This document shows, one piece after another, positions 1-9,032 of a DNA stretch of 64,000 nucleotides. The notes beneath the pieces are model-generated. The model was not told the DNA's origin, searched no databases, and worked only from the letters and a program-made list of their open reading frames with translations. Origin of the DNA: Polynucleobacter sp. TUM22923 (lineage in GTDB: Bacteria > Pseudomonadota > Gammaproteobacteria > Burkholderiales > Burkholderiaceae); NCBI RefSeq assembly GCF_030295705.1, contig NZ_AP027274.1, positions 62,001-126,000 on the forward strand, given 5' to 3'. The translations under genes and the position numbers were made by a program. Within the stretch, counting starts at the first letter, position 1. Every line of letters begins with the position of its first letter.

Positions 1-190
1 TGTAGTGGTGAGAACTGCTAAGGGTGTTCGCCGGCCAGACGGTTCATTGATTAAATTCGATGCAAACGCTGCGGTACTGCTCAACGCAAAGCTAGAGCCA
101 ATTGGCACACGTATCTTTGGACCAGTAACGCGCGAATTGCGTACTGAAAAGTTCATGAAGATCGTTTCTCTCGCCCCCGAAGTTATTTAA
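1..190 (+). CDS. rplN: 50S ribosomal protein L14, C-terminal part (5' end outside window)
   Basis: The reading frame is already open at base 2 and gives 62 residues that match the C-terminal half of L14, including the conserved [12 protein letters not shown] stretch and the SLAPEV ending. Full-length L14 is about 122 residues, so roughly half is missing upstream of the window. L14 binds 23S rRNA near the subunit interface. The GTG/ATG-like codons near base 5 are internal, not starts. It is followed after 9 bp by rplX, the standard spc-operon order. Confidence 0.96.
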   Translation, partial: VVVRTAKGVRRPDGSLIKFDANAAVLLNAKLEPIGTRIFGPVTRELRTEKFMKIVSLAPEVI

Positions 191-199
191 GAGGCTGAT

Positions 200-508
200 A
201 TGAAAAAGATTCGTAAAGGTGATTCCGTCATTCTATTAACTGGCCGCGATAAGGGCAAGCAAGGAACTGTAACGACAGTTCTTGAGCATAAGTTAGTAAT
301 TGAAGGTGTAAATATTTATAAGAAGAGCGTAAAACCTAATCCAGCTGCCGGTATTACTGGTGGAATGATTGACAAGGTAATGCCTGTTCACATTTCTAAT
401 GTTGCTTTGGTTGACGGAAACGGCAAGCCATCACGTGTTGGTATTAAACTCGTTGACGGTAAAAAGCAGCGTTTCCTGAAAACTACTGGCGCAACATTAA
501 GCGCATAA
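200..508 (+). CDS. rplX: 50S ribosomal protein L24
   Basis: This 102-residue protein has the usual L24 length. An N-terminal KOW motif (about residues 4-25, [17 protein letters not shown]) binds RNA, and the protein initiates 23S rRNA folding during 50S assembly. The ATG follows a purine-rich GAGG sequence in the short gap after rplN. Its place between rplN and rplE is the canonical spc order, so expression is by read-through of the ribosomal operon. Nothing unusual is seen. Confidence 0.97.
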   Translation: MKKIRKGDSVILLTGRDKGKQGTVTTVLEHKLVIEGVNIYKKSVKPNPAAGITGGMIDKVMPVHISNVALVDGNGKPSRVGIKLVDGKKQRFLKTTGATLSA

Positions 509-524
509 GGGATACGGAAAAATT

Positions 525-1067
525 ATGAGCACACGTTTTCAAGAACATTACAAAGAAAAAGTCATGGCCGACTTAATGACCAAGTTTGGTTACAAGTCTG
601 TAATGCAAGTTCCACGCATCACTAAGATTACCCTGAATATGGGTTTGGGTGACGCGGTGAATGACAAAAAAATTATCGAAAATGCGGTTGGTGATTTGAC
701 AAAAGTAGCAGGTCAGAAGCCAGTCGTAACAAAAGCAAAAAAAGCGATCGCGGGTTTCAAGATTCGTCAAGGCTATCCTATCGGTGCCATGGTAACGTTA
801 CGTGGACAACGTATGTACGAATTCTTAGATCGCTTTGTTACTGTTGCTCTGCCACGAGTTCGTGACTTCCGGGGTATCTCTGGTAAGGCATTTGACGGCC
901 GCGGTAATTACAACATTGGCGTTAAAGAGCAAATTATTTTCCCTGAAATCGAATACGATAAAATTGATGCTCTGCGTGGTCTCAACATTAGTATTACGAC
1001 GACCGCTAAAACTGACGAAGAAGCAAAAGCTTTGTTAGCAGCGTTCAAATTCCCATTCCGCAATTAA
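525..1067 (+). CDS. rplE: 50S ribosomal protein L5
   Basis: The 180-residue product has the typical L5 start ([13 protein letters not shown]) and the conserved [12 protein letters not shown] and [17 protein letters not shown] segments. L5 binds 5S rRNA and contacts S13 across the subunit bridge. The length matches the family (about 179). The gene sits 16 bp after rplX and 9 bp before rpsN. Long antisense frames inside it are shadows. Confidence 0.97.
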   Translation: MSTRFQEHYKEKVMADLMTKFGYKSVMQVPRITKITLNMGLGDAVNDKKIIENAVGDLTKVAGQKPVVTKAKKAIAGFKIRQGYPIGAMVTLRGQRMYEFLDRFVTVALPRVRDFRGISGKAFDGRGNYNIGVKEQIIFPEIEYDKIDALRGLNISITTTAKTDEEAKALLAAFKFPFRN

Positions 1068-1076
1068 GAGGCTAAC

Positions 1077-1382
1077 GTGGCAAAACTATCCCTAATTGAG
1101 CGCGAGAATAAGCGCGCTAAAACTGTAGAGAAGTACGCTGTTAAGCGTGCCGAACTAAAGGCAATCATCGCTGACCAGTCGCGCAGTGATGAAGAGCGGT
1201 ACGAAGCTCGTTTGAAAATGCAAGCGCTTCCACGGAATGCAAGCCCGATTCGTCAAAGAAATCGTTGTTCATTAACAGGTCGCCCACGCGGTGTATTCAG
1301 TAAGTTTGGATTAGCCCGTAGCAAAATTCGCGAAATCGCCTTCCGTGGCGAAATCCCCGGATTAACCAAGGCCAGCTGGTAA
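1077..1382 (+). CDS. rpsN: 30S ribosomal protein S14, zinc-independent long form
   Basis: This 101-residue S14 starts with GTG at 1077, preceded by GAGG. It has the C-terminal signature [12 protein letters not shown] and ends in KASW. Only one cysteine remains where the short zinc form carries a CXXC-X12-CXXC ribbon, so this is the long C-minus paralogue that needs no zinc. S14 binds the 3' major domain of 16S rRNA late in assembly. It lies between rplE and rpsH in the standard order. Confidence 0.97.
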   Translation: MAKLSLIERENKRAKTVEKYAVKRAELKAIIADQSRSDEERYEARLKMQALPRNASPIRQRNRCSLTGRPRGVFSKFGLARSKIREIAFRGEIPGLTKASW

Positions 1383-1406
1383 GCGGCGAAAGAATTAGGA
1401 GAACTC

Positions 1407-1802
1407 ATGAGTATTAGCGATCCAATCGCCGACATGTTGACCCGGATCCGCAATGCGCAAGCAGTGCAGAAGCCCGTAGTCTTGATGCCGTCGTCAAAAG
1501 TAAAAGTAGCTATTGCAAAAGTCTTGCAGGATGAAGGTTATATTGATAGTTTTGAGATCAAAGGTGAAGCTGCTAAGCCAGTGCTCCATATTGATCTTAA
1601 GTACTATGCAGGCCGCCCTGTAATTGAGCGTATTGACCGTGTATCAACACCAAGTCTACGCATCTACAAAGGACGCCACGACATTCCTGAAGTAATGAAT
1701 GGCTTGGGCATTGCAATTATTTCAACCCCACAAGGCGTAATGACAGACCGCAAAGCACGTGCAAACGGCGTTGGTGGCGAAGTTATTTGCTACGTCGCGT
1801 AA
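1407..1802 (+). CDS. rpsH: 30S ribosomal protein S8
   Basis: The 131-residue product begins [18 protein letters not shown] and ends with [11 protein letters not shown], both typical of S8. S8 binds 16S rRNA helix 21. In E. coli it also represses translation of the spc operon by binding the rplE start region; whether that feedback exists here cannot be seen. An AGGAG ribosome binding site precedes the ATG. Confidence 0.97.
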   Translation: MSISDPIADMLTRIRNAQAVQKPVVLMPSSKVKVAIAKVLQDEGYIDSFEIKGEAAKPVLHIDLKYYAGRPVIERIDRVSTPSLRIYKGRHDIPEVMNGLGIAIISTPQGVMTDRKARANGVGGEVICYVA

Positions 1803-1812
1803 GGAGAGAAAT

Positions 1813-2346
1813 ATGTCTCGTGTTGGTAAATCACCCATTACAGTGCCTAAGGGCGCTGAAATCAGTATTAATGGTGCAATGATCACTGTCAAAGGTCCAT
1901 TAGGAACTCTGACGCACAATTTGCACCCTTCAGTTGGTTTGAAGCAAGAAAATGACGTTTTAACCGTTATTTTAAACAACGACTCGCCAGAAGCGGGCGC
2001 TCAGTCAGGCACTGCTCGCGCTTTAGTCAATAACATGGTTATCGGTGTTACAGCAGGTTTTGAGCGCAAGCTTAGTTTGGTTGGGGTAGGTTATCGTGCG
2101 GCAGCTCAAGGCGAATCCTTGAAGTTGCAGTTAGGTTTCTCCCATGACATTATTTATAACCTTCCAATGGGTATAAAAGCTGAGACTCCAACTCAAACCG
2201 AAATTATTATTAAAGGCACCAACAAGCAGCAAGTTGGCCAGGTTGCAGCTGAAGTTCGCGCTTACCGTTCACCAGAGCCATACAAAGGCAAAGGTGTTCG
2301 CTACGTTGATGAGGTTGTACATCTGAAAGAAACTAAGAAGAAGTAA
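1813..2346 (+). CDS. rplF: 50S ribosomal protein L6
   Basis: I place the start at ATG 1813, giving MSRVGKSPI and 177 residues, the normal L6 length. The frame is open further upstream to 1759 inside rpsH, but that extension is not L6-like, and AAGGAG at 1801 lies the right distance from 1813. The C-terminal rRNA-binding segment ([15 protein letters not shown]) is intact. L6 sits at the base of the L7/L12 stalk near the factor-binding centre. Confidence 0.97.
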   Translation: MSRVGKSPITVPKGAEISINGAMITVKGPLGTLTHNLHPSVGLKQENDVLTVILNNDSPEAGAQSGTARALVNNMVIGVTAGFERKLSLVGVGYRAAAQGESLKLQLGFSHDIIYNLPMGIKAETPTQTEIIIKGTNKQQVGQVAAEVRAYRSPEPYKGKGVRYVDEVVHLKETKKK

Positions 2347-2357
2347 GCGAGATAAAA

Positions 2358-2711
2358 ATGAATAAAGACGAATCCAGACAAAGACGTGCACGGCAGACTC
2401 GCATTCGCATTGCTGAGGCCCTAGCAAATCGCTTAACAGTTATCCGTAGTAACACACACATTTCTGCACAGGTTTATAGCCCATGCGGTACTAAGGTTGT
2501 AGCTGCCGCTTCCACTATGGAAAAAGACTTAAGAGCTGCAATTAAAAATGGTGGAAACGCTGATGCTGCCAAGCAAATTGGTAAGTTAGTTGCTGAGCGT
2601 GCTGTTAAAGCAGGCATTGTTGATGTAGCTTTTGATCGCTCCGGTCATCGTTATCACGGTCGTATTAAGGCCTTAGCTGAAGCTGCGCGTGAAGCCGGCC
2701 TGAAGTTCTAA
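2358..2711 (+). CDS. rplR: 50S ribosomal protein L18
   Basis: The 117-residue product has a basic N-terminus ([13 protein letters not shown]) and the conserved [27 protein letters not shown] ending of L18. L18 binds 5S rRNA together with L5. Length and position between rplF and rpsE are standard for the spc operon. Confidence 0.97.
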   Translation: MNKDESRQRRARQTRIRIAEALANRLTVIRSNTHISAQVYSPCGTKVVAAASTMEKDLRAAIKNGGNADAAKQIGKLVAERAVKAGIVDVAFDRSGHRYHGRIKALAEAAREAGLKF

Positions 2712-2729
2712 TAGCGTTTAGGAAAAAAC

Positions 2730-3248
2730 ATGGCAAAAATGCAAAATAAGATGCAAAACGAAGAGCGTGATGATGGTCTTCGCGAGAAGATGATCGCGGT
2801 TAATCGCGTAACTAAGGTAGTTAAGGGTGGTCGTATTATGGGCTTCGCTGCACTTACCGTAGTTGGTGATGGCGATGGTCGTATCGGCATGGGCAAAGGT
2901 AAATCTAAAGAAGTGCCTGTAGCCGTTCAAAAAGCAATGGATGAAGCGCGTCGTAAGATGATTAAAGTTTCCTTACGTAAAGGTACTTTGCAACATACTG
3001 TTATTGGTAAACATGGCGCATCACGCGTGATGATTTCTCCTGCTAAAGACGGTACTGGCGTAATTGCCGGTGGTCCAATGCGCGCTATTTTCGATGTGAT
3101 GGGTGTAACGAACGTTGTTGCGAAATCACTTGGATCAACAAACCCTTACAACATGGTTCGTGCAACGATTGATGGCCTAAGCAAGATGAGTACTCCTTCT
3201 GAAATTGCTGCTAAGCGCGGTAAATCAGTTGAAGAGATTCTCGGTTAA
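2730..3248 (+). CDS. rpsE: 30S ribosomal protein S5
   Basis: The 172-residue protein contains the S5 N-terminal RNA-binding domain ([23 protein letters not shown]) and the C-terminal domain with the [18 protein letters not shown] segment. S5 lies at the mRNA entry channel and contributes to decoding accuracy. The N-terminus has a short basic, Gln/Met-rich leader before the conserved domain. An AGGA sequence lies upstream of the ATG. Confidence 0.97.
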   Translation: MAKMQNKMQNEERDDGLREKMIAVNRVTKVVKGGRIMGFAALTVVGDGDGRIGMGKGKSKEVPVAVQKAMDEARRKMIKVSLRKGTLQHTVIGKHGASRVMISPAKDGTGVIAGGPMRAIFDVMGVTNVVAKSLGSTNPYNMVRATIDGLSKMSTPSEIAAKRGKSVEEILG

Positions 3249-3272
3249 GACCACAAGATTAGGAATCTATAA

Positions 3273-3461
3273 ATGACAACAACTCTATCCAAAGTTAAGC
3301 TGCAATTAGTGCGCAGTTTGATCGGTACTCGCGAAAGCCACCGTGCAACTGTTCGTGGACTTGGTCTACGTCGCATTAATTCTGTTTCTGAATTAGAAGA
3401 CACTCCAGCAGTTCGCGGAATGATTAATAAAGTTTCTTATTTAGTTAAAGTTATTAACTAA
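3273..3461 (+). CDS. rpmD: 50S ribosomal protein L30
   Basis: This small 62-residue protein shows the L30 signature ([23 protein letters not shown] and the [18 protein letters not shown] end). L30 is a small 23S rRNA-binding protein. It lies between rpsE and rplO as in other proteobacteria. An AGGAAT sequence upstream of ATG 3273 can serve as ribosome binding site. Confidence 0.96.
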   Translation: MTTTLSKVKLQLVRSLIGTRESHRATVRGLGLRRINSVSELEDTPAVRGMINKVSYLVKVIN

Positions 3462-3485
3462 ATAGTAGGTATATAGGCGAAGAAT

Positions 3486-3926
3486 ATGCAACTCAATACA
3501 CTCAAACCCGCAGAGGGATCCAAGAAAAACCGCCGTCGCGTAGGTCGTGGTATCGGTTCCGGTCTTGGAAAAACTGCTGGCCGTGGTCACAAAGGTCAAA
3601 AGTCTCGTTCAGGTGGATTCCACAAAGTGGGCTTCGAAGGCGGTCAGATGCCAATGTATCGTCGTTTGCCAAAGCGTGGTTTCGTATCTTTGACACGTCG
3701 TCATGTTGGCCAGATCACTCTAAATGATTTAGCAAAAATTAACTTGCCAGAAGTCGACTTATTAGTATTGAGAGCCCACGGTTTTGCTGGCGAGCAAATT
3801 CATGCAGTTAAAGTAATTAAAACTGGTGAGTTGAGTATTGCTGTAACCCTCAAAGGGATAACAGCAACAGCCGGTGCTAAAGCAGCTATTGAAGCGGCTG
3901 GTGGCAAATTAGTTGAGTTAGTTTAA
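3486..3926 (+). CDS. rplO: 50S ribosomal protein L15
   Basis: The 146-residue product has the very basic, glycine-rich N-terminal region typical of L15 ([21 protein letters not shown] at about residues 18-38) that threads into 23S rRNA, followed by the globular C-terminal part. It immediately precedes secY, the conserved spc arrangement that couples ribosome and translocon supply. Confidence 0.97.
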   Translation: MQLNTLKPAEGSKKNRRRVGRGIGSGLGKTAGRGHKGQKSRSGGFHKVGFEGGQMPMYRRLPKRGFVSLTRRHVGQITLNDLAKINLPEVDLLVLRAHGFAGEQIHAVKVIKTGELSIAVTLKGITATAGAKAAIEAAGGKLVELV

Positions 3927-3946
3927 TTCGTTTTTTAAGTTAATTA

Positions 3947-5284
3947 ATGGCACTCTCACCTACAAAAACAGCAAGCACAACGCAGTCAGGTAATAAGTTT
4001 GGCGAATTACGCCAACGCTTAGTTTTCCTGCTGCTAGCTTTGCTCGTATTTCGTTTGGGTGCTCACATCCCCGTACCTGGCATTGACCCAGATCAGTTAG
4101 CTCAACTGTTCTCAGGCCAAAAAGATGGTATTTTGGGAATGTTCAATCTATTTTCAGGCGGCGCGTTATCTCGTTTCACCGTTTTTGCTCTTGGAATCAT
4201 GCCTTACATCTCTGCATCGATCATCATGCAATTAATGACGATTGTGGTTCCTACGTTGGAGTCCTTGAAAAAAGAAGGACAAGCTGGTCAGCGTAAGATT
4301 ACACAGTACACGCGTTACGGCACGGTTGTCTTAGCAACATTTCAGGCATTGGGTATATCTGTTGCATTGCAGGCCCAGCCAGGATTGGTGATAAATCCAG
4401 GTTTGATATTTGAATTAAACACCGTTGTAACTTTGGTTGCTGGCACGATGTTCTTGATGTGGCTCGGCGAGCAAATTACTGAGCGCGGTCTTGGTAACGG
4501 TATCTCTATTATTATTTTTGGCGGTATCGTTTCCGGTCTACCAACGGCTATAGGAAGCTTGCTTGAGCTAGTTCGCACTGGATCAATGAATATTCTTTCT
4601 GCTCTGCTTATTGTTGTGATTTGTATAGCGGTTACCTATTTTGTAGTGTTTGTGGAGCGCGGCCAGCGCCGCCTCTTAGTAAATTATGCAAAACGACAAG
4701 TGGGTAATAAAGTTTATGGTGGTCAGTCATCCTATTTTCCCCTTAAGCTGAATATGGCTGGTGTTATCCCTCCTATTTTTGCTTCATCTATTATTTTGTT
4801 TCCTGCAACTATTGCTGGATGGTTTACGTCAGGTGAACCAACCAATATGTTTAGCAGGATCATCAAAGATCTAGCGTCGACACTAGCGCCAGGTCAACCG
4901 GTTTATACAATTTTGTATGCAGCAGCAATCATTTTCTTCTGTTTCTTTTACACAGCCCTTGTCTTCAATAGTCGCGATACAGCAGATAACTTGAAGAAGA
5001 GTGGTGCTTTTGTTCCAGGCATTCGTCCAGGTGATCAGACTGGTCGTTACATTGACAAGATTTTGGTTCGCTTGACACTTGCTGGTGCAATTTATATGGT
5101 TTTGGTTTGCTTGCTACCAGAATTTTTAGTATTGAAGTACAACGTGCCATTTTATTTTGGCGGAACTTCATTGTTGATTATTGTCGTTGTTGCAATGGAT
5201 TTCATGGCTCAAGTTCAGTCATTTGTTATGCAACAACAGTATGGTTCTTTAATGAAAAAAGCTAATTTTAAGATGGGCGCTTAA
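3947..5284 (+). CDS. secY: Protein translocase subunit SecY
   Basis: The 445-residue protein has ten hydrophobic segments and the SecY marks HIPVPGID (plug/TM2a region), [14 protein letters not shown] and a C-terminal [13 protein letters not shown] tail. It forms the SecYEG channel that moves unfolded proteins across or into the inner membrane. The gene is 20 bp behind rplO and 4 bp ahead of infA. No clear Shine-Dalgarno sequence precedes ATG 3947; the upstream bases are T-rich, so coupling to rplO translation is likely. Confidence 0.98.
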   Translation: MALSPTKTASTTQSGNKFGELRQRLVFLLLALLVFRLGAHIPVPGIDPDQLAQLFSGQKDGILGMFNLFSGGALSRFTVFALGIMPYISASIIMQLMTIVVPTLESLKKEGQAGQRKITQYTRYGTVVLATFQALGISVALQAQPGLVINPGLIFELNTVVTLVAGTMFLMWLGEQITERGLGNGISIIIFGGIVSGLPTAIGSLLELVRTGSMNILSALLIVVICIAVTYFVVFVERGQRRLLVNYAKRQVGNKVYGGQSSYFPLKLNMAGVIPPIFASSIILFPATIAGWFTSGEPTNMFSRIIKDLASTLAPGQPVYTILYAAAIIFFCFFYTALVFNSRDTADNLKKSGAFVPGIRPGDQTGRYIDKILVRLTLAGAIYMVLVCLLPEFLVLKYNVPFYFGGTSLLIIVVVAMDFMAQVQSFVMQQQYGSLMKKANFKMGA

Positions 5285-5288
5285 CTGA

Positions 5289-5507
5289 ATGTCTAAGGAC
5301 GATGTAATTCAGATGGCGGGTGAGATTATTGAAAATTTGCCGAACGCAATGTTTCGCGTGAAGCTAGAAAACGGACATGTGGTGCTTGGGCACATTTCTG
5401 GGAAGATGAGAATGCATTACATTCGCATATTGCCAGGAGATAAGGTGACTGTGGAGTTAACTCCCTACGACCTTACGCGCGCAAGAATCATATTCCGGGC
5501 GAAGTAA
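5289..5507 (+). CDS. infA: Translation initiation factor IF-1
   Basis: The 72-residue product is a single S1/OB-fold protein with the IF-1 pattern [29 protein letters not shown]-1 binds the A site of the 30S subunit during initiation. The start lies only 4 bp after the secY stop and lacks an obvious ribosome binding site, so it is probably translationally coupled. The start MSKDD is slightly different from the common MAKED but the length is exactly that of the family. Confidence 0.96.
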   Translation: MSKDDVIQMAGEIIENLPNAMFRVKLENGHVVLGHISGKMRMHYIRILPGDKVTVELTPYDLTRARIIFRAK

Positions 5508-5541
5508 AGATTAAGTTGTATCTATTTTTAAGAGGTGAGTT

Positions 5542-5658
5542 ATGAAAGTTTTAGCATCCGTTAAGTGTATTTGCAGAAATTGCAAGATCATTAAGCGCAA
5601 ACGCGTTGTTCGTGTTATCTGTTCATCAGATGCGCGTCATAAGCAGCGTCAAGGCTAA
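5542..5658 (+). CDS. rpmJ: 50S ribosomal protein L36
   Basis: A 38-residue open frame starts at ATG 5542 behind a good AGAGGTGAG ribosome binding site. It reads [20 protein letters not shown] and ends HKQRQG, the L36 pattern. Cys11, Cys14, Cys27 and His33 are in place to bind zinc, so this is the zinc-ribbon (C-plus) type; Cys9 is an additional cysteine. L36 is the smallest 50S protein, near the peptidyl transferase region. Its position between infA and rpsM is canonical. Confidence 0.96.
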   Translation: MKVLASVKCICRNCKIIKRKRVVRVICSSDARHKQRQG

Positions 5659-5681
5659 TTGGTTAATTAAGAGGAAATCTC

Positions 5682-6047
5682 ATGGCACGTATCGCTGGGG
5701 TAAATATCCCAAATCATCAACACACTGTCATTGGTTTGACAGCAATCTTTGGCATTGGTACAACTCGTGCTCAAAAGATATGTAAAACCACTGGTGTTGC
5801 TATTGATAAAAAAGTTAAAGATCTTACTGATGGTGACTTGGAAAAGTTACGTGATGAAGTAGGTAAATTCATTACTGAAGGTGACCTTCGTCGTGAAGTA
5901 ACGATGAACATCAAGCGTTTAATGGACTTAGGCTGCTATCGCGGCGTTCGCCATCGCAAAGGCTTGCCTGTTCGTGGTCAGCGTACAAAGACAAATGCCC
6001 GTACCCGTAAGGGCCCGCGTAAGTCTGGCGTACAACTGAAGAAATAA
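5682..6047 (+). CDS. rpsM: 30S ribosomal protein S13
   Basis: The 121-residue product begins [26 protein letters not shown] and has the basic C-terminal tail ([16 protein letters not shown]) that contacts P-site tRNA. It opens the alpha group (S13, S11, S4, RpoA, L17). AGAGGA precedes the ATG. The 23-bp gap to rpmJ has no room for the large pseudoknot leader that S4 binds in E. coli at this point; see the structured gap before rpsD. Confidence 0.97.
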   Translation: MARIAGVNIPNHQHTVIGLTAIFGIGTTRAQKICKTTGVAIDKKVKDLTDGDLEKLRDEVGKFITEGDLRREVTMNIKRLMDLGCYRGVRHRKGLPVRGQRTKTNARTRKGPRKSGVQLKK

Positions 6048-6065
6048 TCAAGAAAGTTTATTGAC

Positions 6066-6473
6066 ATGGCAAAACAACAATCCGCTTCCGCAGCTTCACA
6101 GCGCGCACGCAAAAAGGTAAAAAAGAATGTAGCTGACGGTATTGCTCACGTTCATGCTTCCTTTAATAACACCATTATTACGATTACTGATCGTCAAGGT
6201 AACGCGCTTTCATGGGCTACATCTGGCGGACAAGGTTTTAAAGGTTCACGTAAATCAACACCATTTGCTGCTCAGGTAGCTGCAGAGGTTGCTGGTAAAG
6301 CAGCTGTTGAGTGTGGCATCAAGAATTTGGAAGTACAGATTAAGGGTCCTGGTCCTGGTCGTGAATCAGCGGTCCGTGCATTGAATTCTTTAGGCATCAA
6401 AATTACTGAGATTCAAGACGTAACTCCAGTTCCACATAATGGTTGCCGTCCTCCAAAGCGTCGTCGTATTTAA
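6066..6473 (+). CDS. rpsK: 30S ribosomal protein S11
   Basis: The 135-residue protein has the S11 motifs [22 protein letters not shown] and the C-terminal [15 protein letters not shown]. It lies on the 30S platform beside the Shine-Dalgarno helix. The short N-terminal extension rich in Ala, Gln and Lys is usual for betaproteobacterial S11. An unusually long gap of 117 bp follows before rpsD. Confidence 0.97.
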   Translation: MAKQQSASAASQRARKKVKKNVADGIAHVHASFNNTIITITDRQGNALSWATSGGQGFKGSRKSTPFAAQVAAEVAGKAAVECGIKNLEVQIKGPGPGRESAVRALNSLGIKITEIQDVTPVPHNGCRPPKRRRI

Positions 6474-6524
6474 TATTGACGGTGCGTAGCACAATTTTTT
6501 AGTAGTTTTTTATTAAAGCCCACT

Positions 6525-6569
6525 GTTCATCTGATTTAAAAGATGAACTCACCGCAAGTCGTAAGACTT
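6525..6569 (+). promoter_or_regulatory. Two consecutive hairpins in the rpsD leader
   Basis: The rpsK-rpsD gap holds a perfect 8-bp stem (GTTCATCT at 6525-6532 with AGATGAAC at 6541-6548, 8-nt loop) and a second 5-bp stem (AAGTC 6556-6560 with GACTT 6565-6569) closed by a GTAA tetraloop. The rpsD ribosome binding site (AAAGGA, about 6578-6583) follows at once. No U-tract follows either stem, so a terminator is unlikely. A translational control element, possibly for S4 autoregulation, is an inference from position. Confidence 0.5.
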
Positions 6570-6590
6570 CGGCAATGAAAGGAAAGCATC

Positions 6591-7214
6591 GTGGCACGTT
6601 ATTTAGGGCCTAAGGCCAAGTTAGCACGTCGGGAAGGTACCGACTTATTTTTAAAGAGCGCACGTCGCGCCCTGTCAGACAAGTGCAAGTTAGATACAAA
6701 GCCTGGTCAACATGGCCGTACCTCTGGCTCAAGAACTTCTGACTACGGTAATCAATTGCGTGAAAAGCAAAAAGTTAAGCGTATTTATGGAATTTTAGAG
6801 CGTCAATTCCGTCGTTATTTTGCTGAGGCAGAGCGTCGCAAAGGTAACACTGGCTCCATGTTATTGCAGTTGCTAGAGTCACGCCTTGACAATGTGGTTT
6901 ATCGCATGGGTTTTGGTTCTACAAGAGCTGAGTCGCGTCAATTGGTATCGCACTGTGCTGTGATGCTCAACGGCATGCCAGTAAACATTCCATCTATTCA
7001 GGTAAAGCCTGGTGATGTGGTTTCTATTCGTGAAAAAGCAAAAAAACAAGCTCGTATTGCTGAATCACTAGGTTTAGTTGGTCAGATGGCCGCGGTTACC
7101 TGGGTATCAGTAGATGCAGCTAAGCTTGAAGGAACATTTAAGCAGGTGCCAGACCGTGAAGATATTAGCGGTGAAATTAATGAAAGTTTGATCGTTGAAT
7201 TGTATTCACGTTAA
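6591..7214 (+). CDS. rpsD: 30S ribosomal protein S4
   Basis: The 207-residue product begins [21 protein letters not shown] from a GTG codon at 6591, with AAAGGA upstream. It contains the S4 RNA-binding domain ([27 protein letters not shown]) and ends IVELYSR. S4 is a primary 16S rRNA binder and, in E. coli, the translational repressor of the alpha operon. It has its own structured leader here (6525-6569). Confidence 0.97.
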   Translation: MARYLGPKAKLARREGTDLFLKSARRALSDKCKLDTKPGQHGRTSGSRTSDYGNQLREKQKVKRIYGILERQFRRYFAEAERRKGNTGSMLLQLLESRLDNVVYRMGFGSTRAESRQLVSHCAVMLNGMPVNIPSIQVKPGDVVSIREKAKKQARIAESLGLVGQMAAVTWVSVDAAKLEGTFKQVPDREDISGEINESLIVELYSR

Positions 7215-7236
7215 TTAAGCACTCTCAAGGAAAAAT

Positions 7237-8217
7237 ATGCAAACAAATTTGCTCAAGCCAAAGATTATTTCTGTTGAAGCGCTTACCGCCAACCAAGCTA
7301 AGGTTGTGATGGAGCCTTTCGAGCGTGGCTATGGTCATACACTCGGAAATGCTTTGCGTCGTGTTTTATTGTCTTCTATGGGTGGTTATGCACCAACTGA
7401 AGTAGCTATTGCCGGTGTTGTTCATGAGTACTCTACATTAGATGGCGTACAAGAAGATGTAGTGAACTTACTGTTGAACCTCAAGGGTATTGTATTTAAA
7501 TTACAGTCACGCGATGAAGTGACTATTAATTTGCGCAAAGAAGGCCCAGGCGTTGTTACAGCAAAAGATATTGATTTGCCACACGATGTAGAAATCATCA
7601 ATCCTGAACACGTTATTGCTCACTTATCTGCTGGTGGTAAGTTAGACATGCAAATCAAGGTTGAAAAAGGTCGTGGCTATGTTCCTGGAAATATGCGTCA
7701 ATATCAGGATGAAGCCACTAAGATCATAGGTCGAATTGTGTTGGATGCCTCTTTTAGTCCAGTAAGTCGCGTTAGCTACGCTGTTGAGTCTGCTCGTGTT
7801 GAACAACGTACCGACCTTGATCGTCTAGTAATGACTATTGAGACCAATGGTGTGTTGACTCCTGAAGAAGCAATTCGTCAAGCAGCTACTATCTTGGTTG
7901 ATCAGTTGGTAGTCTTTGCAGCGCTTGAAAGCAGTGAAATTTCTGGTGATCTTGCACCAAGTCGCTCTTCAATGGTTGATCCAATGTTGATGCGTCCTGT
8001 AGATGATCTTGAGCTTACAGTGCGTTCTGCTAACTGCCTGAAGGCTGAAAATATTTACTATATTGGCGATCTCATTCAACGTACTGAAAATGAGTTATTG
8101 AAAACGCCTAATTTAGGTCGTAAGTCATTGAATGAAATTAAAGATGTATTGGCGGCTCGTGGCTTAAGTCTTGGCATGAAACTCGAAAGCTGGCCTCCAG
8201 CTAACCTCGAGAAATAA
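7237..8217 (+). CDS. rpoA: DNA-directed RNA polymerase alpha subunit
   Basis: The 326-residue product has the N-terminal assembly domain ([17 protein letters not shown], about residues 31-47) and, after a linker near residues 235-250, the C-terminal domain that contacts UP elements and activators ([32 protein letters not shown] split over its helices). Length is normal. It lies 22 bp after rpsD and 16 bp before rplQ. Confidence 0.98.
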   Translation: MQTNLLKPKIISVEALTANQAKVVMEPFERGYGHTLGNALRRVLLSSMGGYAPTEVAIAGVVHEYSTLDGVQEDVVNLLLNLKGIVFKLQSRDEVTINLRKEGPGVVTAKDIDLPHDVEIINPEHVIAHLSAGGKLDMQIKVEKGRGYVPGNMRQYQDEATKIIGRIVLDASFSPVSRVSYAVESARVEQRTDLDRLVMTIETNGVLTPEEAIRQAATILVDQLVVFAALESSEISGDLAPSRSSMVDPMLMRPVDDLELTVRSANCLKAENIYYIGDLIQRTENELLKTPNLGRKSLNEIKDVLAARGLSLGMKLESWPPANLEK

Positions 8218-8233
8218 TTAGAAAGGAAGCATC

Positions 8234-8626
8234 ATGCGTCACGGAAACGGCTTACGCAAACTTAATAGAACATCATCACATCGCTTGGCGATGTTGCGCA
8301 ACATGTCCAACTCTCTTTTGGAGCACGAAGTGATTAAAACCACTTTGCCAAAAGCAAAAGAGTTGCGTATGGTTGTTGAGCCCTTAATTACTTTAGGTAA
8401 AAAAGATAACTTAGCAAATCGTCGCTTGGCTTTTAATCGCACGCGCGATCGCGATATTGTGACTAAACTCTTTACAGAGCTTGGACCACGTTATGCAACA
8501 CGACCAGGTGGCTATCTTCGTATTTTGAAGTTTGGCTTCCGTCATGGTGACAATGCACCTATGGCTTTGGTTGAGTTGCTCGATCGCCCTGAAGTTGAAG
8601 AAACAGCAGTAGTTGAAGAGGTTTAA
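8234..8626 (+). CDS. rplQ: 50S ribosomal protein L17
   Basis: The 130-residue protein begins [17 protein letters not shown], the L17 signature, and has the ending [13 protein letters not shown] followed by a short acidic tail ([11 protein letters not shown]). L17 sits near the tunnel exit of the 50S subunit. A good AGAAAGGA site precedes the start. It is the last gene of the ribosomal cluster and is followed directly by a strong terminator. Confidence 0.97.
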   Translation: MRHGNGLRKLNRTSSHRLAMLRNMSNSLLEHEVIKTTLPKAKELRMVVEPLITLGKKDNLANRRLAFNRTRDRDIVTKLFTELGPRYATRPGGYLRILKFGFRHGDNAPMALVELLDRPEVEETAVVEEV

Positions 8627-8642
8627 TCTCTTTTCAATGATT

Positions 8643-8670
8643 AAAAGCCAGGCTTCGGTCTGGCTTTTTT
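8643..8670 (+). terminator. Rho-independent terminator of the alpha operon
   Basis: A perfect 9-bp stem (AAAAGCCAG at 8643-8651 with CTGGCTTTT at 8660-8668) encloses a C(TTCG)G tetraloop and runs into a T-tract. It lies 16 bp after the rplQ stop and closes the ribosomal protein cluster. Confidence 0.95.
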
Positions 8671-8694
8671 CATTTATTGGATTGCCAAAAGTTC

Positions 8695-9027
8695 ATGAAT
8701 CAAGAGCTCGAATCTAAACTATTAGTAGTCGTTAGTAGCTTCCCTAATCGGGAGGATGCAATAATAGTGGCGCGCCAATTAATAGAGCAAAATCTAGCGG
8801 CATGCGTACAAATTCAAGATGGGGTTTATTCACTTTATCGATGGCAAGGCAAGATTTGCGAAGGAAGTGAAGTCATGTTTTCTGCTAAGACCAATTTAAG
8901 TCATTGGAATGATATTTGCGCCTTCATTAAAGCAGGCCATCCTTATGATTTACCTGAAATTATTGCGTTTAAACCAGAGGAATATGAGGTGCAGTATGGC
9001 AAATGGGTACAAGCAGAGGTAAAGTAA
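8695..9027 (+). CDS. cutA: Divalent-cation tolerance protein CutA
   Basis: I start at ATG 8695 (MNQELESK), giving 110 residues; the TTG at 8677 would add six residues overlapping the terminator region. CutA1 marks are the VVVSSFPNREDA start, LAACVQI (the conserved cysteine) and the SLYRWQGKICEGSE segment. The family forms small trimers linked to copper tolerance, with an unclear biochemical role. The frame overlaps the false upstream extension of dsbD; the real dsbD start lies 5 bp after the stop. Its neighbour, a DsbD-type reductase, is a frequent partner. Confidence 0.93.
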   Translation: MNQELESKLLVVVSSFPNREDAIIVARQLIEQNLAACVQIQDGVYSLYRWQGKICEGSEVMFSAKTNLSHWNDICAFIKAGHPYDLPEIIAFKPEEYEVQYGKWVQAEVK

Positions 9028-9032
9028 AGCTT

